Positions 1-9,002 are shown, counted from the stretch's first letter. The stretch: DNA of 64,000 bases from Acidobacteriota bacterium (GCA_023389035.1 JAEWFC010000010.1:124001-188000), one strand, 5' to 3'. Made by a program: numbers and translations. The notes: a model not told the origin generated them from the sequence alone.

Positions 1-2128
1 TATCGGCCTCGGTGAACGTGACCGTCTTCATCTCGCCTTTGGCGAACATCGCGGCCTGATCGCTGTAGTACGGCGAATCAGGCCGGCTGCTTTGTCCGTA
101 TGCAAGTACCGAGTAAGCACGAGGAACATCGCCGAATTCCACCGCGAAGACCCAGCCGTCGCCGCCGACGGCCGCACGTTTTCCGTCGGGCTGATCCCTA
201 AAGGTCAGTATTCGAAAGCACCCAAGGTCGTTCCCGCAGCCGCCGACCGGCACATCGACGTTTCCGCGGCGCACGCGATGAACTTCGCCCCACCGCACAT
301 CAAAGCTGCCGTGACGCTTCTTCGTTTCCTCGACCGCCCACGCGAATGATTCGGCCGCACGTTTACGATCACTTAGGCCGCGGGGCGTATTGAATGGGTC
401 GGTGATGCTCCATACCTGCCGATAACGTTCTTTGTCGGGGAACGGATCGGATCGGCCGCCAGGAACCGGATCGAGTCCCGAGTAATCCCGCCACCAAAGT
501 TGAAAGATCATAGAGCCCCGGCTCTCATCCGACGCGGTGTTATCCCACTTCTCAAGAAGCTCGATCGCCGCAGCCACGTCGCCCTCCGGCTTCGCCGCTT
601 TGACTGCCGAGATCAGGTCCGGCTTTACTCGGTCCGCGAGTAATGCCCGATAAGTGTGTTTGATCTTAACGACGTCTTCGAGGCTGAATTTTTCATCGCC
701 GTTTAGCAGCTGCAATGCCAGCTGGGTGCGAAGTGAGAGTCTCGGCTCCTCGAAATTCGGGTAGCGATTGTCGGTCTTCACCGGCGTGCGGATATTCGTG
801 TAGTGGTGCGAGCTGTTCTGGTTCTGAACGTAGCCGCCGGGCGGATTCAGCACCTGCGGCAGATGATCAAAGGGCACGTACTCCGTCCACACGTCTTTCA
901 TGCCGTTAGCAGCGACCGCTGTGACTTCATCGCTCGGGGCGTGGGGCAGCAGCGGCAGCGAGGCGTTCCAGACGTAAAAGATATTCCCGGCGCGGTCCGC
1001 ATACGTGAAATTCGATGTAGTGCGAGCCCGCATCCGCATCGCATCTTTCCACTCGTCGAGCGATCGCGCCCGCATCATCTTTAGGAATTGCTCGCCGCCA
1101 CGCACTTCGCCGTCGCCCGCATATTTGAAAACATAGACCTTGCCATTTCCGCGGTGGATGACCGGCCCGAGCGGCGTCGACCAAAACTCGCGCGTCTCCG
1201 TCGATACGCCTTCGCCGTTGCGAAACGGAACGGTCACAAGTTCGCGAATTAGCGGTACGCTCTTTCGGTCGAAAACATAATGATCAGCGGCTTTGGGATC
1301 CGCATCGAGGGCGTAGATCTGGTCAAGATCTTGGGAATTGTTAGTCGTCGAAAACCCAAGGTCGCGGTTGAATCCGCCGATCACCGCAAACGGCCCGCCG
1401 ATCCGGAAATCTCCGTAAAAATCGATCACGCCCGGAACGGTCATGTGTGCTTCGTAATAGCCCGCGGACCAGTTGAGGTGCGGATTCCGCATCAAGATCG
1501 CCTTCCCTGACTTCGTCCGGCTCGGGGCTAACGCGAAGGTATTCGAACCATCGTCGAGACCCGCGCCTTCGTCGTTCGTCCACGCCTCTTCAGTACGAGC
1601 AGGCTGCTGTGTACCTGTGATCGTTTGAACGAAAGTGCGCACCTTCCGGGCATTTGGCTGGCCCAGTTCTGTCGACAGAACGTCGAAACCGGTAAAATCA
1701 CGCGGCATTGCGGCCGGAAACTCTTTCGGGTGAAGCTCAATGAAGCGGTTCACGCCCGCTGCGAACCCCTCATAAACTTCGCGAACCTCTCGCGAAAGTT
1801 GATCATACTTTCCGCGAACTTTTTCGCGTTGACGCAGCGCCGTAAAATCACCGTCGATCCGCTCGTAACCGTGAACCGACGCGGCACGCCCGCTCGCCGA
1901 GAGAATGCTCATCGCCGTCCGGTCGCCGTAATCTTCAAGCTGAAGCCACGCTAATGCGTATCCCGCGGCCCGCAGATTCTCAGCACGGATATGCGGCACG
2001 CCGTAAGCGGTGCGAATCACTTCGACCTGTTGCCAGAGTTGTTTCTCAGTTGCATCGGTACCAACCGGTGCAAGCGGAGTAAGGAGCAGTCCGAACGAAG
2101 TTAGTGTGAAGAGAATGAGCTTGATCAT
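1..2128 (-). CDS. Penicillin acylase family protein (partial, C-terminal end cut by window edge)
   Basis: The minus-strand frame is open from an ATG at 2128 to the window edge, about 709 codons with no stop. It starts with a hydrophobic signal-like segment (residues 1-20) and then reads VEVIRTAYGVPHIRAENL, typical of the start of the alpha chain in the penicillin/AHL acylase family. The family is made as one precursor and cut autocatalytically before a Ser/Thr-type N-terminal nucleophile. A good candidate is Ser195 in the stretch DDGSNTFALAPSR, which matches the G|SN beta-chain start. Later motifs (RNPHLNW, WSTPLGPV, YVQNQNSS) fit the beta chain. The last codons (DSPYYSDQAAMF..., ending FTEAD) look like the usual C-terminal end, so probably only a few residues are missing. 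The product is likely periplasmic and hydrolyses an amide (a beta-lactam, acyl-homoserine lactone or acyl-peptide); the substrate cannot be told. Confidence 0.9.
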   Translation of the reverse strand, partial: MIKLILFTLTSFGLLLTPLAPVGTDATEKQLWQQVEVIRTAYGVPHIRAENLRAAGYALAWLQLEDYGDRTAMSILSASGRAASVHGYERIDGDFTALRQREKVRGKYDQLSREVREVYEGFAAGVNRFIELHPKEFPAAMPRDFTGFDVLSTELGQPNARKVRTFVQTITGTQQPARTEEAWTNDEGAGLDDGSNTFALAPSRTKSGKAILMRNPHLNWSAGYYEAHMTVPGVIDFYGDFRIGGPFAVIGGFNRDLGFSTTNNSQDLDQIYALDADPKAADHYVFDRKSVPLIRELVTVPFRNGEGVSTETREFWSTPLGPVIHRGNGKVYVFKYAGDGEVRGGEQFLKMMRARSLDEWKDAMRMRARTTSNFTYADRAGNIFYVWNASLPLLPHAPSDEVTAVAANGMKDVWTEYVPFDHLPQVLNPPGGYVQNQNSSHHYTNIRTPVKTDNRYPNFEEPRLSLRTQLALQLLNGDEKFSLEDVVKIKHTYRALLADRVKPDLISAVKAAKPEGDVAAAIELLEKWDNTASDESRGSMIFQLWWRDYSGLDPVPGGRSDPFPDKERYRQVWSITDPFNTPRGLSDRKRAAESFAWAVEETKKRHGSFDVRWGEVHRVRRGNVDVPVGGCGNDLGCFRILTFRDQPDGKRAAVGGDGWVFAVEFGDVPRAYSVLAYGQSSRPDSPYYSDQAAMFAKGEMKTVTFTEAD

Positions 2129-2190
2129 GTGTTCACAGTCTAACCTAAAGTGTCGTCGGCCGAACACCTGACAGGTCGTGAACGCAAACG

Positions 2191-2222
2191 AAAAAGCCGC
2201 CCGAAACTTCGGACGGCCTTTG
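2191..2222 (-). terminator. Rho-independent terminator after the ECF sigma gene
   Basis: Read on the minus strand, a GC-rich stem (GCCGTCCGAA pairing with TTCGGGCGGC, one mismatch) is followed by TTTTTC. It lies 18 nt downstream of the sigma-factor stop and before the acylase start, so the two genes are probably separate transcription units. Confidence 0.8.
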
Positions 2223-2239
2223 ATTAATTCTTTCACTTG

Positions 2240-2908
2240 TTATGTCGTTAATCCGACGAGCCTCGGATTAGCTTTCTTCTTCAAAAGCTTACGCAGTTTA
2301 AGGCGTGCCTTGTGAAGCTGCGATTTCGATGTACCGACCGAACATCCTAAGATGCGGGCCACTTCCTCGTGCTCGAAACCTTCGACATCGTGCAGCACGA
2401 ACACGTTCTTGTAACCATCCGGCAGCTGATCGATCGCGTTCTCAAGTGCGATCTTGTCCACGATCGGCATCTTGTCCGGGTCTGCTGTACCGGCAACGAT
2501 CTGGTCCGGCGTCTCGCCTTCTTCGGTCACCTTTTCGTACTTAACGTTCCGCTTCCGGAAATGCATCAGCACCTGATTGACCGTCATTCGGTGAAGCCAC
2601 GTAGTAAAGGCTGAGTCACCGCGGAAACTTCCGATCTTGCGATAGAGTTGGATAAAGACATCCTGCGTCAGATCTTCCGCCTCGTACGCGTTTTGAAGCA
2701 TCCTCAAACATATCGAGTAGACCCTGCGGTGATGCCGCTGATAGATCTCTTCAAATGCAGCCATATCGCCCTTTGATGCTGCTTGTGTTAATTCAAAGTC
2801 CGTCGCCTTCGGAACGTCCGCCACGACCTTTGAAGCTTTAGCCGAGGCTTTGCCGCTTCCGGCTTTGTCGGTATTAATTATAGGATAGCTAAGAGTTTCT
2901 GTAGTCAT
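2240..2908 (-). CDS. RNA polymerase ECF sigma factor (sigma-70 family)
   Basis: About 222 residues. After a roughly 45-residue N-terminal extension comes sigma region 2 (AEDLTQDVFIQLYRKIGSF, then TTWLHRMTVNQVLMHFRKR), which binds core RNA polymerase and the -10 element. Region 4 (LPDGYKNVFVLHDVEGFEH..., helix-turn-helix ending LRKLLKKK) reads the -35 element. This is the standard ECF two-domain layout. The start is set at the second ATG (MTTETLS) because GGGGGA lies about 8 nt before it; an ATG six codons upstream lacks such a site. No anti-sigma gene is adjacent: the next gene downstream is the acylase, behind a terminator, and the upstream neighbour is divergent. The signal it answers is therefore unknown. 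Confidence 0.93.
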   Translation of the reverse strand: MTTETLSYPIINTDKAGSGKASAKASKVVADVPKATDFELTQAASKGDMAAFEEIYQRHHRRVYSICLRMLQNAYEAEDLTQDVFIQLYRKIGSFRGDSAFTTWLHRMTVNQVLMHFRKRNVKYEKVTEEGETPDQIVAGTADPDKMPIVDKIALENAIDQLPDGYKNVFVLHDVEGFEHEEVARILGCSVGTSKSQLHKARLKLRKLLKKKANPRLVGLTT

Positions 2909-3099
2909 TTGCTTGTTCCCCCGCATTACACCGAATCAATCTGCGTGCCAAACGCATTAGGTCTTGTTAACTACACGAGTTTTGGGCTTTTTGGTTCCCT
3001 TTTCTCGGGCATACCTTTTAATTCGGCGAACATCAAAGCTAGGATTCAGACCAAAGCGTATAAGCCCGGATCGCATCAGCGCACGATTTGGGGTATGTA

Positions 3100-3128
3100 T
3101 TGATAGGATACGTTTCTCTGCGGATAGT
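3100..3128 (+). promoter_or_regulatory. Candidate sigma-70 promoter for the 3158 gene
   Basis: TTGATA (3100-3105) and GATAGT (3123-3128) are spaced 17 nt, about 30 nt before the start codon. The match is 5/6 and 4/6 to consensus, by eye only. Confidence 0.4.
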
Positions 3129-3157
3129 GCTATCATCGTCCTTCTCTGAATTTCGCG

Positions 3158-3898
3158 ATGTTTCGTAAACTTCTGCTCATTTTCGCTTTCGGTTCGCTGG
3201 CTTCACTTTCATTTGGCCAGAGTGCCGCGTCATCGCCGTATCGTAGTCAGGAGCTTTCTGACGGCGATCAGATCCCCGTCCTGTTGAAAAATCTGCCGCG
3301 CTGGGAAAGCGTGCGGTCCGCTGCTGTAATAACGAACCGAGCGGCCGATCTTGCACCGGTCATCGGCGCTCAGCCGATCGTCTCAGTTATAGAGTTTGTG
3401 CCGGGAACGGAGGCTGCTGCGGCCGTTTATCCTGAGGGAAAGCTTCTGTTGGTGGAGTACGTCTCGCCGCGAACGGCTACTGAGGAGAACGGCAGATTTC
3501 AGGAATTTCTCGCGGCCAACCCTTCCGACACGACCGTCTATCGCCGGATCGGCAATTACAGTGCCTTCGTCTTTGATTCCCCGGACACTGCGACCGCGAA
3601 CGCTCTTCTCGATGAGATCACGTACGGGAAAACTGTGGTTTGGTTGGGTGAAGACCCGTTCCTGCTCAAGAGGATCGAGCGTTACATTGCTGTCACCGGG
3701 CGCGATGTTGCACTTTCGACAGTGCTCTTCATAATCGCCGTTTTGGTGACCGCGATAGTTTTGGGGATCCTTACGGGACTCGCTTATTACCGCATCCGCG
3801 AAAGACAGCGTGCGTCGATGCGTGCGTTCTCCGACGCGGGCGGCCTGACAAGGCTCAACCTTGATGAGCTTGCTGAACCTCTGCAGCTGGTCGAATAG
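3158..3898 (+). CDS. Hypothetical exported protein with C-terminal membrane anchor
   Basis: 246 residues that I do not recognise as a named family. The N-terminus (MFRKLLLIFAFGSLASLSFG) is a signal peptide. The middle region (about 30-175) is a soluble alpha/beta-looking domain. A single strong transmembrane helix around 187-210 is followed by a basic RIRERQR stretch and a short cytoplasmic tail, giving a type I membrane protein facing the periplasm. It is divergent from the sigma-factor gene and convergent with the aminotransferase gene, only 2 nt from that gene's stop, so context gives no function. Confidence 0.8.
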   Translation: MFRKLLLIFAFGSLASLSFGQSAASSPYRSQELSDGDQIPVLLKNLPRWESVRSAAVITNRAADLAPVIGAQPIVSVIEFVPGTEAAAAVYPEGKLLLVEYVSPRTATEENGRFQEFLAANPSDTTVYRRIGNYSAFVFDSPDTATANALLDEITYGKTVVWLGEDPFLLKRIERYIAVTGRDVALSTVLFIIAVLVTAIVLGILTGLAYYRIRERQRASMRAFSDAGGLTRLNLDELAEPLQLVE

Positions 3899-3900
3899 AA

Positions 3901-5025
3901 CTACGGCAGTGCCGCTACCAGCTTTTCGATATCCTCAGCCGTGTTATAAAAATGCGGAGCTATCCGCAGCCGTTCACCTCTGGCGCTCACGATGATCTGT
4001 TCTTTCTGAAGCTTTTCCGCGATCTCACTGCAATGAATTCCGCCGGTATGCTGCACGCACACGATCGCTGAACTTTCTTCCGGTGTTCTTGAGCTGATCA
4101 ATTTATACGGACGGCCCGCGAGCATATCGCAAAGCTGGTCGGTCAGGCTCGCGAGATATTCCTCGATCGCATTAAGCCCCGCTTCATTCAGCAATTTCAA
4201 GCTTTCCTCGAGTCCGTAGAATAGCGACGATGCACCGGTTCCGCTTTCCCACGCGAGAGCGTTCGGCTTGTACGGCTGTTCCCTGTCTTCGAAATCCCAC
4301 GGCGTCTCAACGCTGATCCAGCCGACGAAACTTGGCTCCAGACGTTCCCTCGCACGGTCCGATATGTAAAGAATCCCGCAGCCCTCAGGAGCACATAACC
4401 ATTTATGGCTTGCACCGGCAGCTATGTCGACATACTGCGACGGCAGATCATAACCCATCTGCCCAAAGCCCTGAATAATATCTACCGCGAAAAGCCCATC
4501 GACCGACCGCACCGCACGCCCGATGCGTTCGAGGTCGGCGCGAAACCCCGAATCGTACTGCACCGCACTGATGGCAGCGAGCCGGGTGTTTCCGTCGATC
4601 AAAGCGATAAACTCATCCAGATCGACACGCCCGTCGCGTTCGGGGCACATCCGCAGTTCGACGCCGTATCTGTCGCGGACCATTCGCCACGGATAAAAGT
4701 TCGCCGGAAACTCGCGTGCGAACGTAACGATATTGTCGCCCTGTTTCCAGTCAATACCGTTTGCGATCGAGGCAAATCCGTCCGATGTATTCCGCATGAA
4801 CCCGATCTGCTCGGGCCGCACGTGCAGCATCTCGGCGATCAGTGAACGGGCACGATTCTTCGTCGCGATCCAATCGGTATAGTGATCTGAACCGTGATTT
4901 GCGACGTCGTTCAGCTGCTTTACGACCGCCGAAACTGCGGCACGCGGTATCGGCGAAACAGCCGCACTGTTCAGATACGTGTAATGCTCGAGGGCTTCAA
5001 ATTGCGATCGTATGCGGTCGTCCAT
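3901..5025 (-). CDS. PLP-dependent aminotransferase class V-fold enzyme (cysteine desulfurase-like)
   Basis: About 374 residues with the fold-type I PLP-enzyme pattern. The N-terminal YTYLNSAAVSPIP segment, the EFPANFYPW substrate-loop region, DIIQGFGQ near the PLP pyridine-binding Asp, and GASHKWLCAPEGCG carrying the PLP-lysine are all present. The C-terminal domain ends with LRIAPHFYNTAEDIEKLV, characteristic of SufS/CsdA-like and isopenicillin epimerase-like members. The start is set at MDDRIRSQ because the family alignment begins there; an ATG 12 codons upstream adds an atypical MTRLAVWYNILS. No fes/suf genes are nearby, so a true desulfurase role is not supported. The reaction is open: lyase, desulfurase or epimerase. 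Confidence 0.85.
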   Translation of the reverse strand: MDDRIRSQFEALEHYTYLNSAAVSPIPRAAVSAVVKQLNDVANHGSDHYTDWIATKNRARSLIAEMLHVRPEQIGFMRNTSDGFASIANGIDWKQGDNIVTFAREFPANFYPWRMVRDRYGVELRMCPERDGRVDLDEFIALIDGNTRLAAISAVQYDSGFRADLERIGRAVRSVDGLFAVDIIQGFGQMGYDLPSQYVDIAAGASHKWLCAPEGCGILYISDRARERLEPSFVGWISVETPWDFEDREQPYKPNALAWESGTGASSLFYGLEESLKLLNEAGLNAIEEYLASLTDQLCDMLAGRPYKLISSRTPEESSAIVCVQHTGGIHCSEIAEKLQKEQIIVSARGERLRIAPHFYNTAEDIEKLVAALP

Positions 5026-5034
5026 GCTCAAGAT

Positions 5035-5040
5035 GTTATA
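5035..5040 (-). promoter_or_regulatory. -10-like hexamer 9 nt before the 5025 start
   Basis: On the minus strand TATAAC ends 9 nt before the MDDRIRSQ start codon and no Shine-Dalgarno is visible. A transcript from here would begin almost at the ATG (leaderless). The -35 is weak. Confidence 0.4.
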
Positions 5041-5085
5041 CCAGACCGCAAGCCTGGTCACGGTCGCCGGCCGATTACAAAACTT

Positions 5086-5114
5086 TTGACAAAAAAACGC
5101 CGTAAAGTTAGCTT
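5086..5114 (+). promoter_or_regulatory. Candidate promoter for lepB
   Basis: A perfect TTGACA (5086-5091) is followed 17 nt later by TAGCTT (5109-5114), about 65 nt upstream of lepB. The -10 is a poor match, so this is tentative. Confidence 0.4.
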
Positions 5115-5179
5115 AAAGATGGTGATAAGCGATTTCGTGAGAAACGCGTCGCTATTACCGTGCATCCGACCCTTGAGAA

Positions 5180-5881
5180 ATGTTCCAGCGTAAAAGACCG
5201 CACAATATTTCATTCGGCACGTTTTCGCCCGATGATGATCAGGATATAGAGGTGATCCGGCCCGCAACGGTGAAGGATTCCCGCGTGTGGCTGACCGAGA
5301 GCGTCCGCCTGATCCGCGACGTTTTTCTGATCATTGTGGTCTTTGTACTTATCGGCGTCTTTGCGGTCCAGCCTGTGGTCGTCGAGGGTTCATCGATGCT
5401 CCCGCAGCTGCACGACGGCGAGCGACTCCTGGTCAACAAGCTCGTTTACTACAACATCAAGACCGTTCGCTGGGGACATCTCGAACGCGGCGACATCGTC
5501 GTCTTTTGGTATCCGAAAGAGCCTGATAAAAGCTACGTCAAACGCATCATCGGCCTACCCGGAGAAACCGTTGAGGTCCGCAGCGGCAAGGTTTTGATCA
5601 ATGGTGTCGAACTGGTCGAGGAATACCTCGACGACATCAATAACCAAGGGCCGTCAGACCTTTCACCAAAACGCGTCGATCCGCATCATTTCTTTGTGAT
5701 GGGCGACAACCGTGACAACTCTTCCGACTCACGGTACTGGGGCCTCGTGCCCGAGAAATATATCTACGGTAAGGCATTCTTCCGGTACTGGAAGCCCGCC
5801 AACATGGGCTTCGTCGAGCACGGCGAGTATCAGCAGCCCGAAAACGTTGCGGACGATGACGTTCGTGCCGTCAGCGAATAG
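5180..5881 (+). CDS. lepB: Signal peptidase I
   Basis: 233 residues. One membrane helix (about 45-65, RDVFLIIVVFVLIGVFAV) anchors the enzyme, with the catalytic domain in the periplasm, where it cuts signal peptides from Sec/Tat-exported proteins. The family boxes are all present: VVVEGSSMLPQL with the nucleophilic serine of the S-M-x-P motif, then SYVKRIIGLPGETVEV with the general-base lysine, and MGDNRDNSSDSRYWG (box E). The length is near that of short Gram-negative and Gram-positive-like versions with a single helix. It is probably the main or one of several type I peptidases. The gene stands alone between the divergent aminotransferase and carA. Confidence 0.96.
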   Translation: MFQRKRPHNISFGTFSPDDDQDIEVIRPATVKDSRVWLTESVRLIRDVFLIIVVFVLIGVFAVQPVVVEGSSMLPQLHDGERLLVNKLVYYNIKTVRWGHLERGDIVVFWYPKEPDKSYVKRIIGLPGETVEVRSGKVLINGVELVEEYLDDINNQGPSDLSPKRVDPHHFFVMGDNRDNSSDSRYWGLVPEKYIYGKAFFRYWKPANMGFVEHGEYQQPENVADDDVRAVSE

Positions 5882-5909
5882 ATCCCGCGAGATTTTCCAC
5901 GCACTCCGC

Positions 5910-5939
5910 TTACCGCATCACGCTGCCTTGCGATAAAAT
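5910..5939 (+). promoter_or_regulatory. Candidate promoter for carA, giving a near-leaderless mRNA
   Basis: TTACCG (5910-5915) and TAAAAT (5934-5939) are spaced 18 nt. The -10 ends only 8 nt before the carA ATG at 5948, leaving no room for a ribosome-binding site. Confidence 0.4.
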
Positions 5940-5947
5940 AGTCCGCA

Positions 5948-7051
5948 ATGGACACACCAACTAAGGCGATCCTGGTCCTCGAGGACGGACGTTCGTTCGA
6001 GGGAGCCTCGTTCGGGGCCGTCGGCGAGACCTTCGGCGAGATGGTCTTTAACACCTCGATGACCGGTTACCAGGAGATACTTACCGACCCGAGCTACGCC
6101 GGCCAGATCGTCTGTATGACATATCCGCTGATCGGCAACTACGGTGTCAATGAGCAAGATATTGAATCTCGCCGCCCGTGGGTCGAAGGCTTTGTCGTAA
6201 AGGAAGCGAGCCGCATCACATCTAACTGGCGTGCGACGAGTTCTCTCGGCGACTATCTGAAGGCGAATGGCATCGTCGGTATCGAAGGCATCGACACGCG
6301 TGCACTCGTCCGGCACATTCGCGACAAGGGTGCGATGCGCGCGGCGATCTCATCGGTGGAAAGCGATCCGAAAGCTTTGCTCGAGCGCGTGCTCGCATCG
6401 CCCGATATGAAGGACCGCGAGCTGGCGACCACGGTAACGATCGGGGAAACCTATGAGTATCCTGCGGTCGGCGAGGAACGGTTTCACGTGGTCGCATACG
6501 ACTTCGGGGTAAAGACAAACAGCCTGCGTGAGTTCGCAAAGTACGGCTGCCGCATCACGGTCGTTCCGGCACAGACCTCCGCCGCAGATGTCATCGCTCT
6601 CAAACCCGACGGGATATTTCTTTCGAACGGCCCGGGCGATCCGGCCGCGATGTCTGCGGTCGTCGCTGAGATCGAAAAGCTGGCATCGTCAAATGTCCCG
6701 ATGTTCGGCATCTGTCTCGGTCATCAGCTGATCGGCGAAGCCTTCGGTGCCGAGACCTTCAAGATGAAGTTCGGCCACCGCGGCGGCAACCAGCCGATCA
6801 AAGACCTGACCACCGGCAAGATCGAGATCACCGCGCACAACCACGGATTTGCCGTCGATCCGGATTCGCTGCCCGCGGACGTCGAGGTCACACACATCAA
6901 CCTCAACGACAATACGGTCGCCGGCCTCCGCCACAAAACCCTGCCCGTATTTTCCGTCCAATACCACCCCGAATCCGCGCCCGGCCCGCATGATTCGGAG
7001 TATTTGTTCGAAAGGTTTGTCGATCTGATGAAGGTCGGGTCCGCAGAATGA
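5948..7051 (+). CDS. carA: Carbamoyl-phosphate synthase small (glutaminase) subunit
   Basis: 367 residues. The N-terminal CPSase small-chain domain (LVLEDGRSFEG, FNTSMTGYQEILTDPSYAGQIV, YPLIGNYGVN) occupies about the first 150. A class I glutamine amidotransferase domain follows (about 180-365), with the nucleophilic Cys in FGICLGHQLIGEAFG and the catalytic His/Glu in VQYHPESAPGPHDS. It hydrolyses glutamine and passes ammonia to CarB to make carbamoyl phosphate for pyrimidines and arginine. carB is not in this window, so the pair is split here. The stop overlaps the start of the next gene (ATGA), so the methyltransferase is probably cotranscribed. Confidence 0.97.
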   Translation: MDTPTKAILVLEDGRSFEGASFGAVGETFGEMVFNTSMTGYQEILTDPSYAGQIVCMTYPLIGNYGVNEQDIESRRPWVEGFVVKEASRITSNWRATSSLGDYLKANGIVGIEGIDTRALVRHIRDKGAMRAAISSVESDPKALLERVLASPDMKDRELATTVTIGETYEYPAVGEERFHVVAYDFGVKTNSLREFAKYGCRITVVPAQTSAADVIALKPDGIFLSNGPGDPAAMSAVVAEIEKLASSNVPMFGICLGHQLIGEAFGAETFKMKFGHRGGNQPIKDLTTGKIEITAHNHGFAVDPDSLPADVEVTHINLNDNTVAGLRHKTLPVFSVQYHPESAPGPHDSEYLFERFVDLMKVGSAE

Positions 7052-7758
7052 GCGAGCCTATCGCACTCAAAGCCTACGAGGAACTGGCTGAGTCGTACGC
7101 GGCTAAGATCGATACAAAGCCGCATAACGCATATTACGAACGCCCTGCGACGCTATCCCTGCTTCCGAGCGTCAACGGTAAGGTTGTGCTCGATGCAGGT
7201 TGCGGGCCGGGAGTTTATACCGAATGGCTGCTGGCGAACGGGGCCGAGGTAAGTGCCATAGACGCCAGCCCGAAAATGGTAGAGCTGGCCAGAAAACGTA
7301 TCGGTGACGCCGCAGAGATTCGTGAAGCAGACCTCTCGGAGCCGCTCACTTTTCTCGGGGATCAGACCTTCGACTTGGTGCTCTCACCGCTGGTTTTGGA
7401 ATACGTTGACGATTGGCACCGTACGTTCGGAGAATTTTACAGGGTCTTACGGCAGGGCGGCCATTTTGTTTTTTCGGTCACCCATCCGTTCTTCGATTTT
7501 CTTTATTTCAAGTCTACGGATTACTTCGCGACCGAGCTCGTCCACGGTGAATGGCGTGGATTTGGCGGCTCTCCGGTGAAAATGCCAAGCTATCGTCGCT
7601 CTCTATCGTCGACGCTGTCCCCGCTTCTGGAAAACGGGTTCACGATCGAAAGGATCCTGGAACCTCGCCCAACCGAAGAATTCAAACTAGCGGACCCAAA
7701 GCATTACGCTGAACTCTCTCAGCAGCCAGCATTCCTATGCATTCGCGCACGAAAATAA
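7048..7758 (+). CDS. Class I SAM-dependent methyltransferase
   Basis: 236 residues. Motif I for SAM binding is clear (VVLDAGCGPGVYTEWL, about 46-61), followed by the acidic motif II region (AEVSAIDASPKMVELA) and the post-motif FDLVLSPLVLEYVDDW and LRQGGHFVFSVTHP. This is the Methyltransf_11/25 type that acts on small molecules. The C-terminal SYRRSLSSTLSPLLENGF and EPRPTEEF are seen in many free-standing methyltransferases of this kind. It overlaps carA by 4 nt, which suggests translational coupling, but no functional link to pyrimidine synthesis is known to me. The substrate is unknown. Confidence 0.9.
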   Translation: MSEPIALKAYEELAESYAAKIDTKPHNAYYERPATLSLLPSVNGKVVLDAGCGPGVYTEWLLANGAEVSAIDASPKMVELARKRIGDAAEIREADLSEPLTFLGDQTFDLVLSPLVLEYVDDWHRTFGEFYRVLRQGGHFVFSVTHPFFDFLYFKSTDYFATELVHGEWRGFGGSPVKMPSYRRSLSSTLSPLLENGFTIERILEPRPTEEFKLADPKHYAELSQQPAFLCIRARK

Positions 7759-7807
7759 AACTTTTCCGTGCCGATAGGTCGAACGAACCCGACTGTGTTC
7801 GGCATGA

Positions 7808-8308
7808 TCAGTTCGTCGAACAGTCGCTCTTTTCGAACAAACCTTGTCCAGCGAATCTTTTCTGTAAATAATCCTCGTAAGAATCATACGTCCCAAAACC
7901 TACGGTTCGATCACTGTTAAAGGCGATTTGAAGGAACTTCGCTAGAAAGCTCTTCGGAAAGTCTTGCTCTGCTTCGAGGAGATATTTCTCACCTGTTTGT
8001 AAGCCCTCGGATGGCGTTTGCACGTCTGTCATTTCTCTGTAACTTGAGCTTTCGGAGCTGCCCAAATCGTAGATCTTATCGCCTGTGATCCTAATGCTTC
8101 CGCCGTTCATTCCCCTCCAACATCCAAGATATCGCGGCTCTTTTATGTCTGTCGGCACGGAGCCATTTGCAGAACTGGTATACCCTTCCCGCGTCGCTTC
8201 GCGATGAGGTATGTTGTTGCTGAAAACTACGGAGTCGTTGCGGTTTTGACATCCTAATGTAAGAAATGCCGTCGCAATGAGAATGATACCGAGAAACATA
8301 TCAGTCAT
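7808..8308 (-). CDS. Hypothetical lipoprotein
   Basis: 166 residues. The N-terminus MTDMFLGIILIATAFLTLGC is a lipoprotein signal peptide with lipobox LTLGC, so the mature protein begins at Cys20. GGAAAAAGA before the ATG supports this start. The mature part (about 145 residues) contains YLGCWRGMNGGSIRITGDKIYDLGSS, reminiscent of small beta-barrel or lipocalin-like unknowns, and ends FEKSDCS. I do not recognise the family. It is the last of three consecutive minus-strand small exported proteins downstream of a broken RHS gene. The base composition is more AT-rich than that of the housekeeping genes around it, which fits an accessory island. Confidence 0.7.
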   Translation of the reverse strand: MTDMFLGIILIATAFLTLGCQNRNDSVVFSNNIPHREATREGYTSSANGSVPTDIKEPRYLGCWRGMNGGSIRITGDKIYDLGSSESSSYREMTDVQTPSEGLQTGEKYLLEAEQDFPKSFLAKFLQIAFNSDRTVGFGTYDSYEDYLQKRFAGQGLFEKSDCSTN

Positions 8309-8384
8309 TTATCTTTTTCCTGCTTACTTCCCGAAGAAAATCATGTCAAGCCCGTCGAAACTTCCAGGGGAAGGGTTTGTTCGG

Positions 8385-9002
8385 TCATTCAACTCGTTCA
8401 ATGCGAGAGTATTGTTTCCGAATTACATGTGTGTCCTCAGGTTTTGGAGGAATCAATAGGCCATGTTCAGGGTCGATATTAAGGATCAATGTTATGGAAA
8501 TTCCTCTTGCAGCGATTGTGGCACCGGGTGCCAGGGGTGAGTCCGGTATACGAGGCCCGGACGTAACCAATAAGAGCGAAGTCGCTGGCAGCTTGCGGTC
8601 CACAGCTATCTTCCACAGAACGTCCCTTTGTTTGACCCAGATGTCTCCCTGTTTTCCGTATTCGACAGTTGCGATGGAGGCGATAACCTCTTCCTCCGTG
8701 AGTGACCCTTGGTCCTTGAATAGCGAACTACAGCGGATCTCTTGATTAACCAACTCGACGGCGTCGCGAAGGGCAATTTCTGACCGATATCCGGAGAACC
8801 CCAGACTCGACCTATCTTCTGGTGATATTCGGCGCTTTTCATCCATCTGATGTGAGCACGGCGTTTCCGCTGGCTGAGATTGATCAGCGTTCGTCCCCGC
8901 GAGTGACGCTTCAGATGGTTCCCAACGGCAACTCGATCCCAGAAGTACCGAGATCAGAAGCAGGCCGATCCATGCAATAGCGGGCAAAGCTGTCAATTTC
9001 AT
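8385..9002 (-). CDS. Hypothetical lipoprotein
   Basis: 205 residues. The signal peptide MKLTALPAIAWIGLLLISVL ends in a lipobox-like LGSSC (Cys about 25). The first 40-50 mature residues are a polar linker (SEASLAGTNADQSQPAE). The rest contains RDAVELVNQEIRCSSLFKDQGSLTEEEV, which looks helical, and a C-terminal beta-rich part (ISITLILNIDPEHGLLIPPKPED). I do not recognise the family. It lies in the same orientation as its two neighbours, separated by 76 and 118 nt. Association with the RHS remnant is inferred from position only. Confidence 0.65.
   Translation of the reverse strand: MKLTALPAIAWIGLLLISVLLGSSCRWEPSEASLAGTNADQSQPAETPCSHQMDEKRRISPEDRSSLGFSGYRSEIALRDAVELVNQEIRCSSLFKDQGSLTEEEVIASIATVEYGKQGDIWVKQRDVLWKIAVDRKLPATSLLLVTSGPRIPDSPLAPGATIAARGISITLILNIDPEHGLLIPPKPEDTHVIRKQYSRIERVE

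Noticed and set aside
715..1954. Several short plus-strand ORFs opposite the acylase
   Set aside because: They are antisense shadows of a continuous 709-codon minus-strand frame with family motifs.
7048..7758. carB following carA
   Set aside because: The overlapping downstream ORF is a 236-residue methyltransferase with motif VLDAGCGPG, not the 1000-residue CarB.
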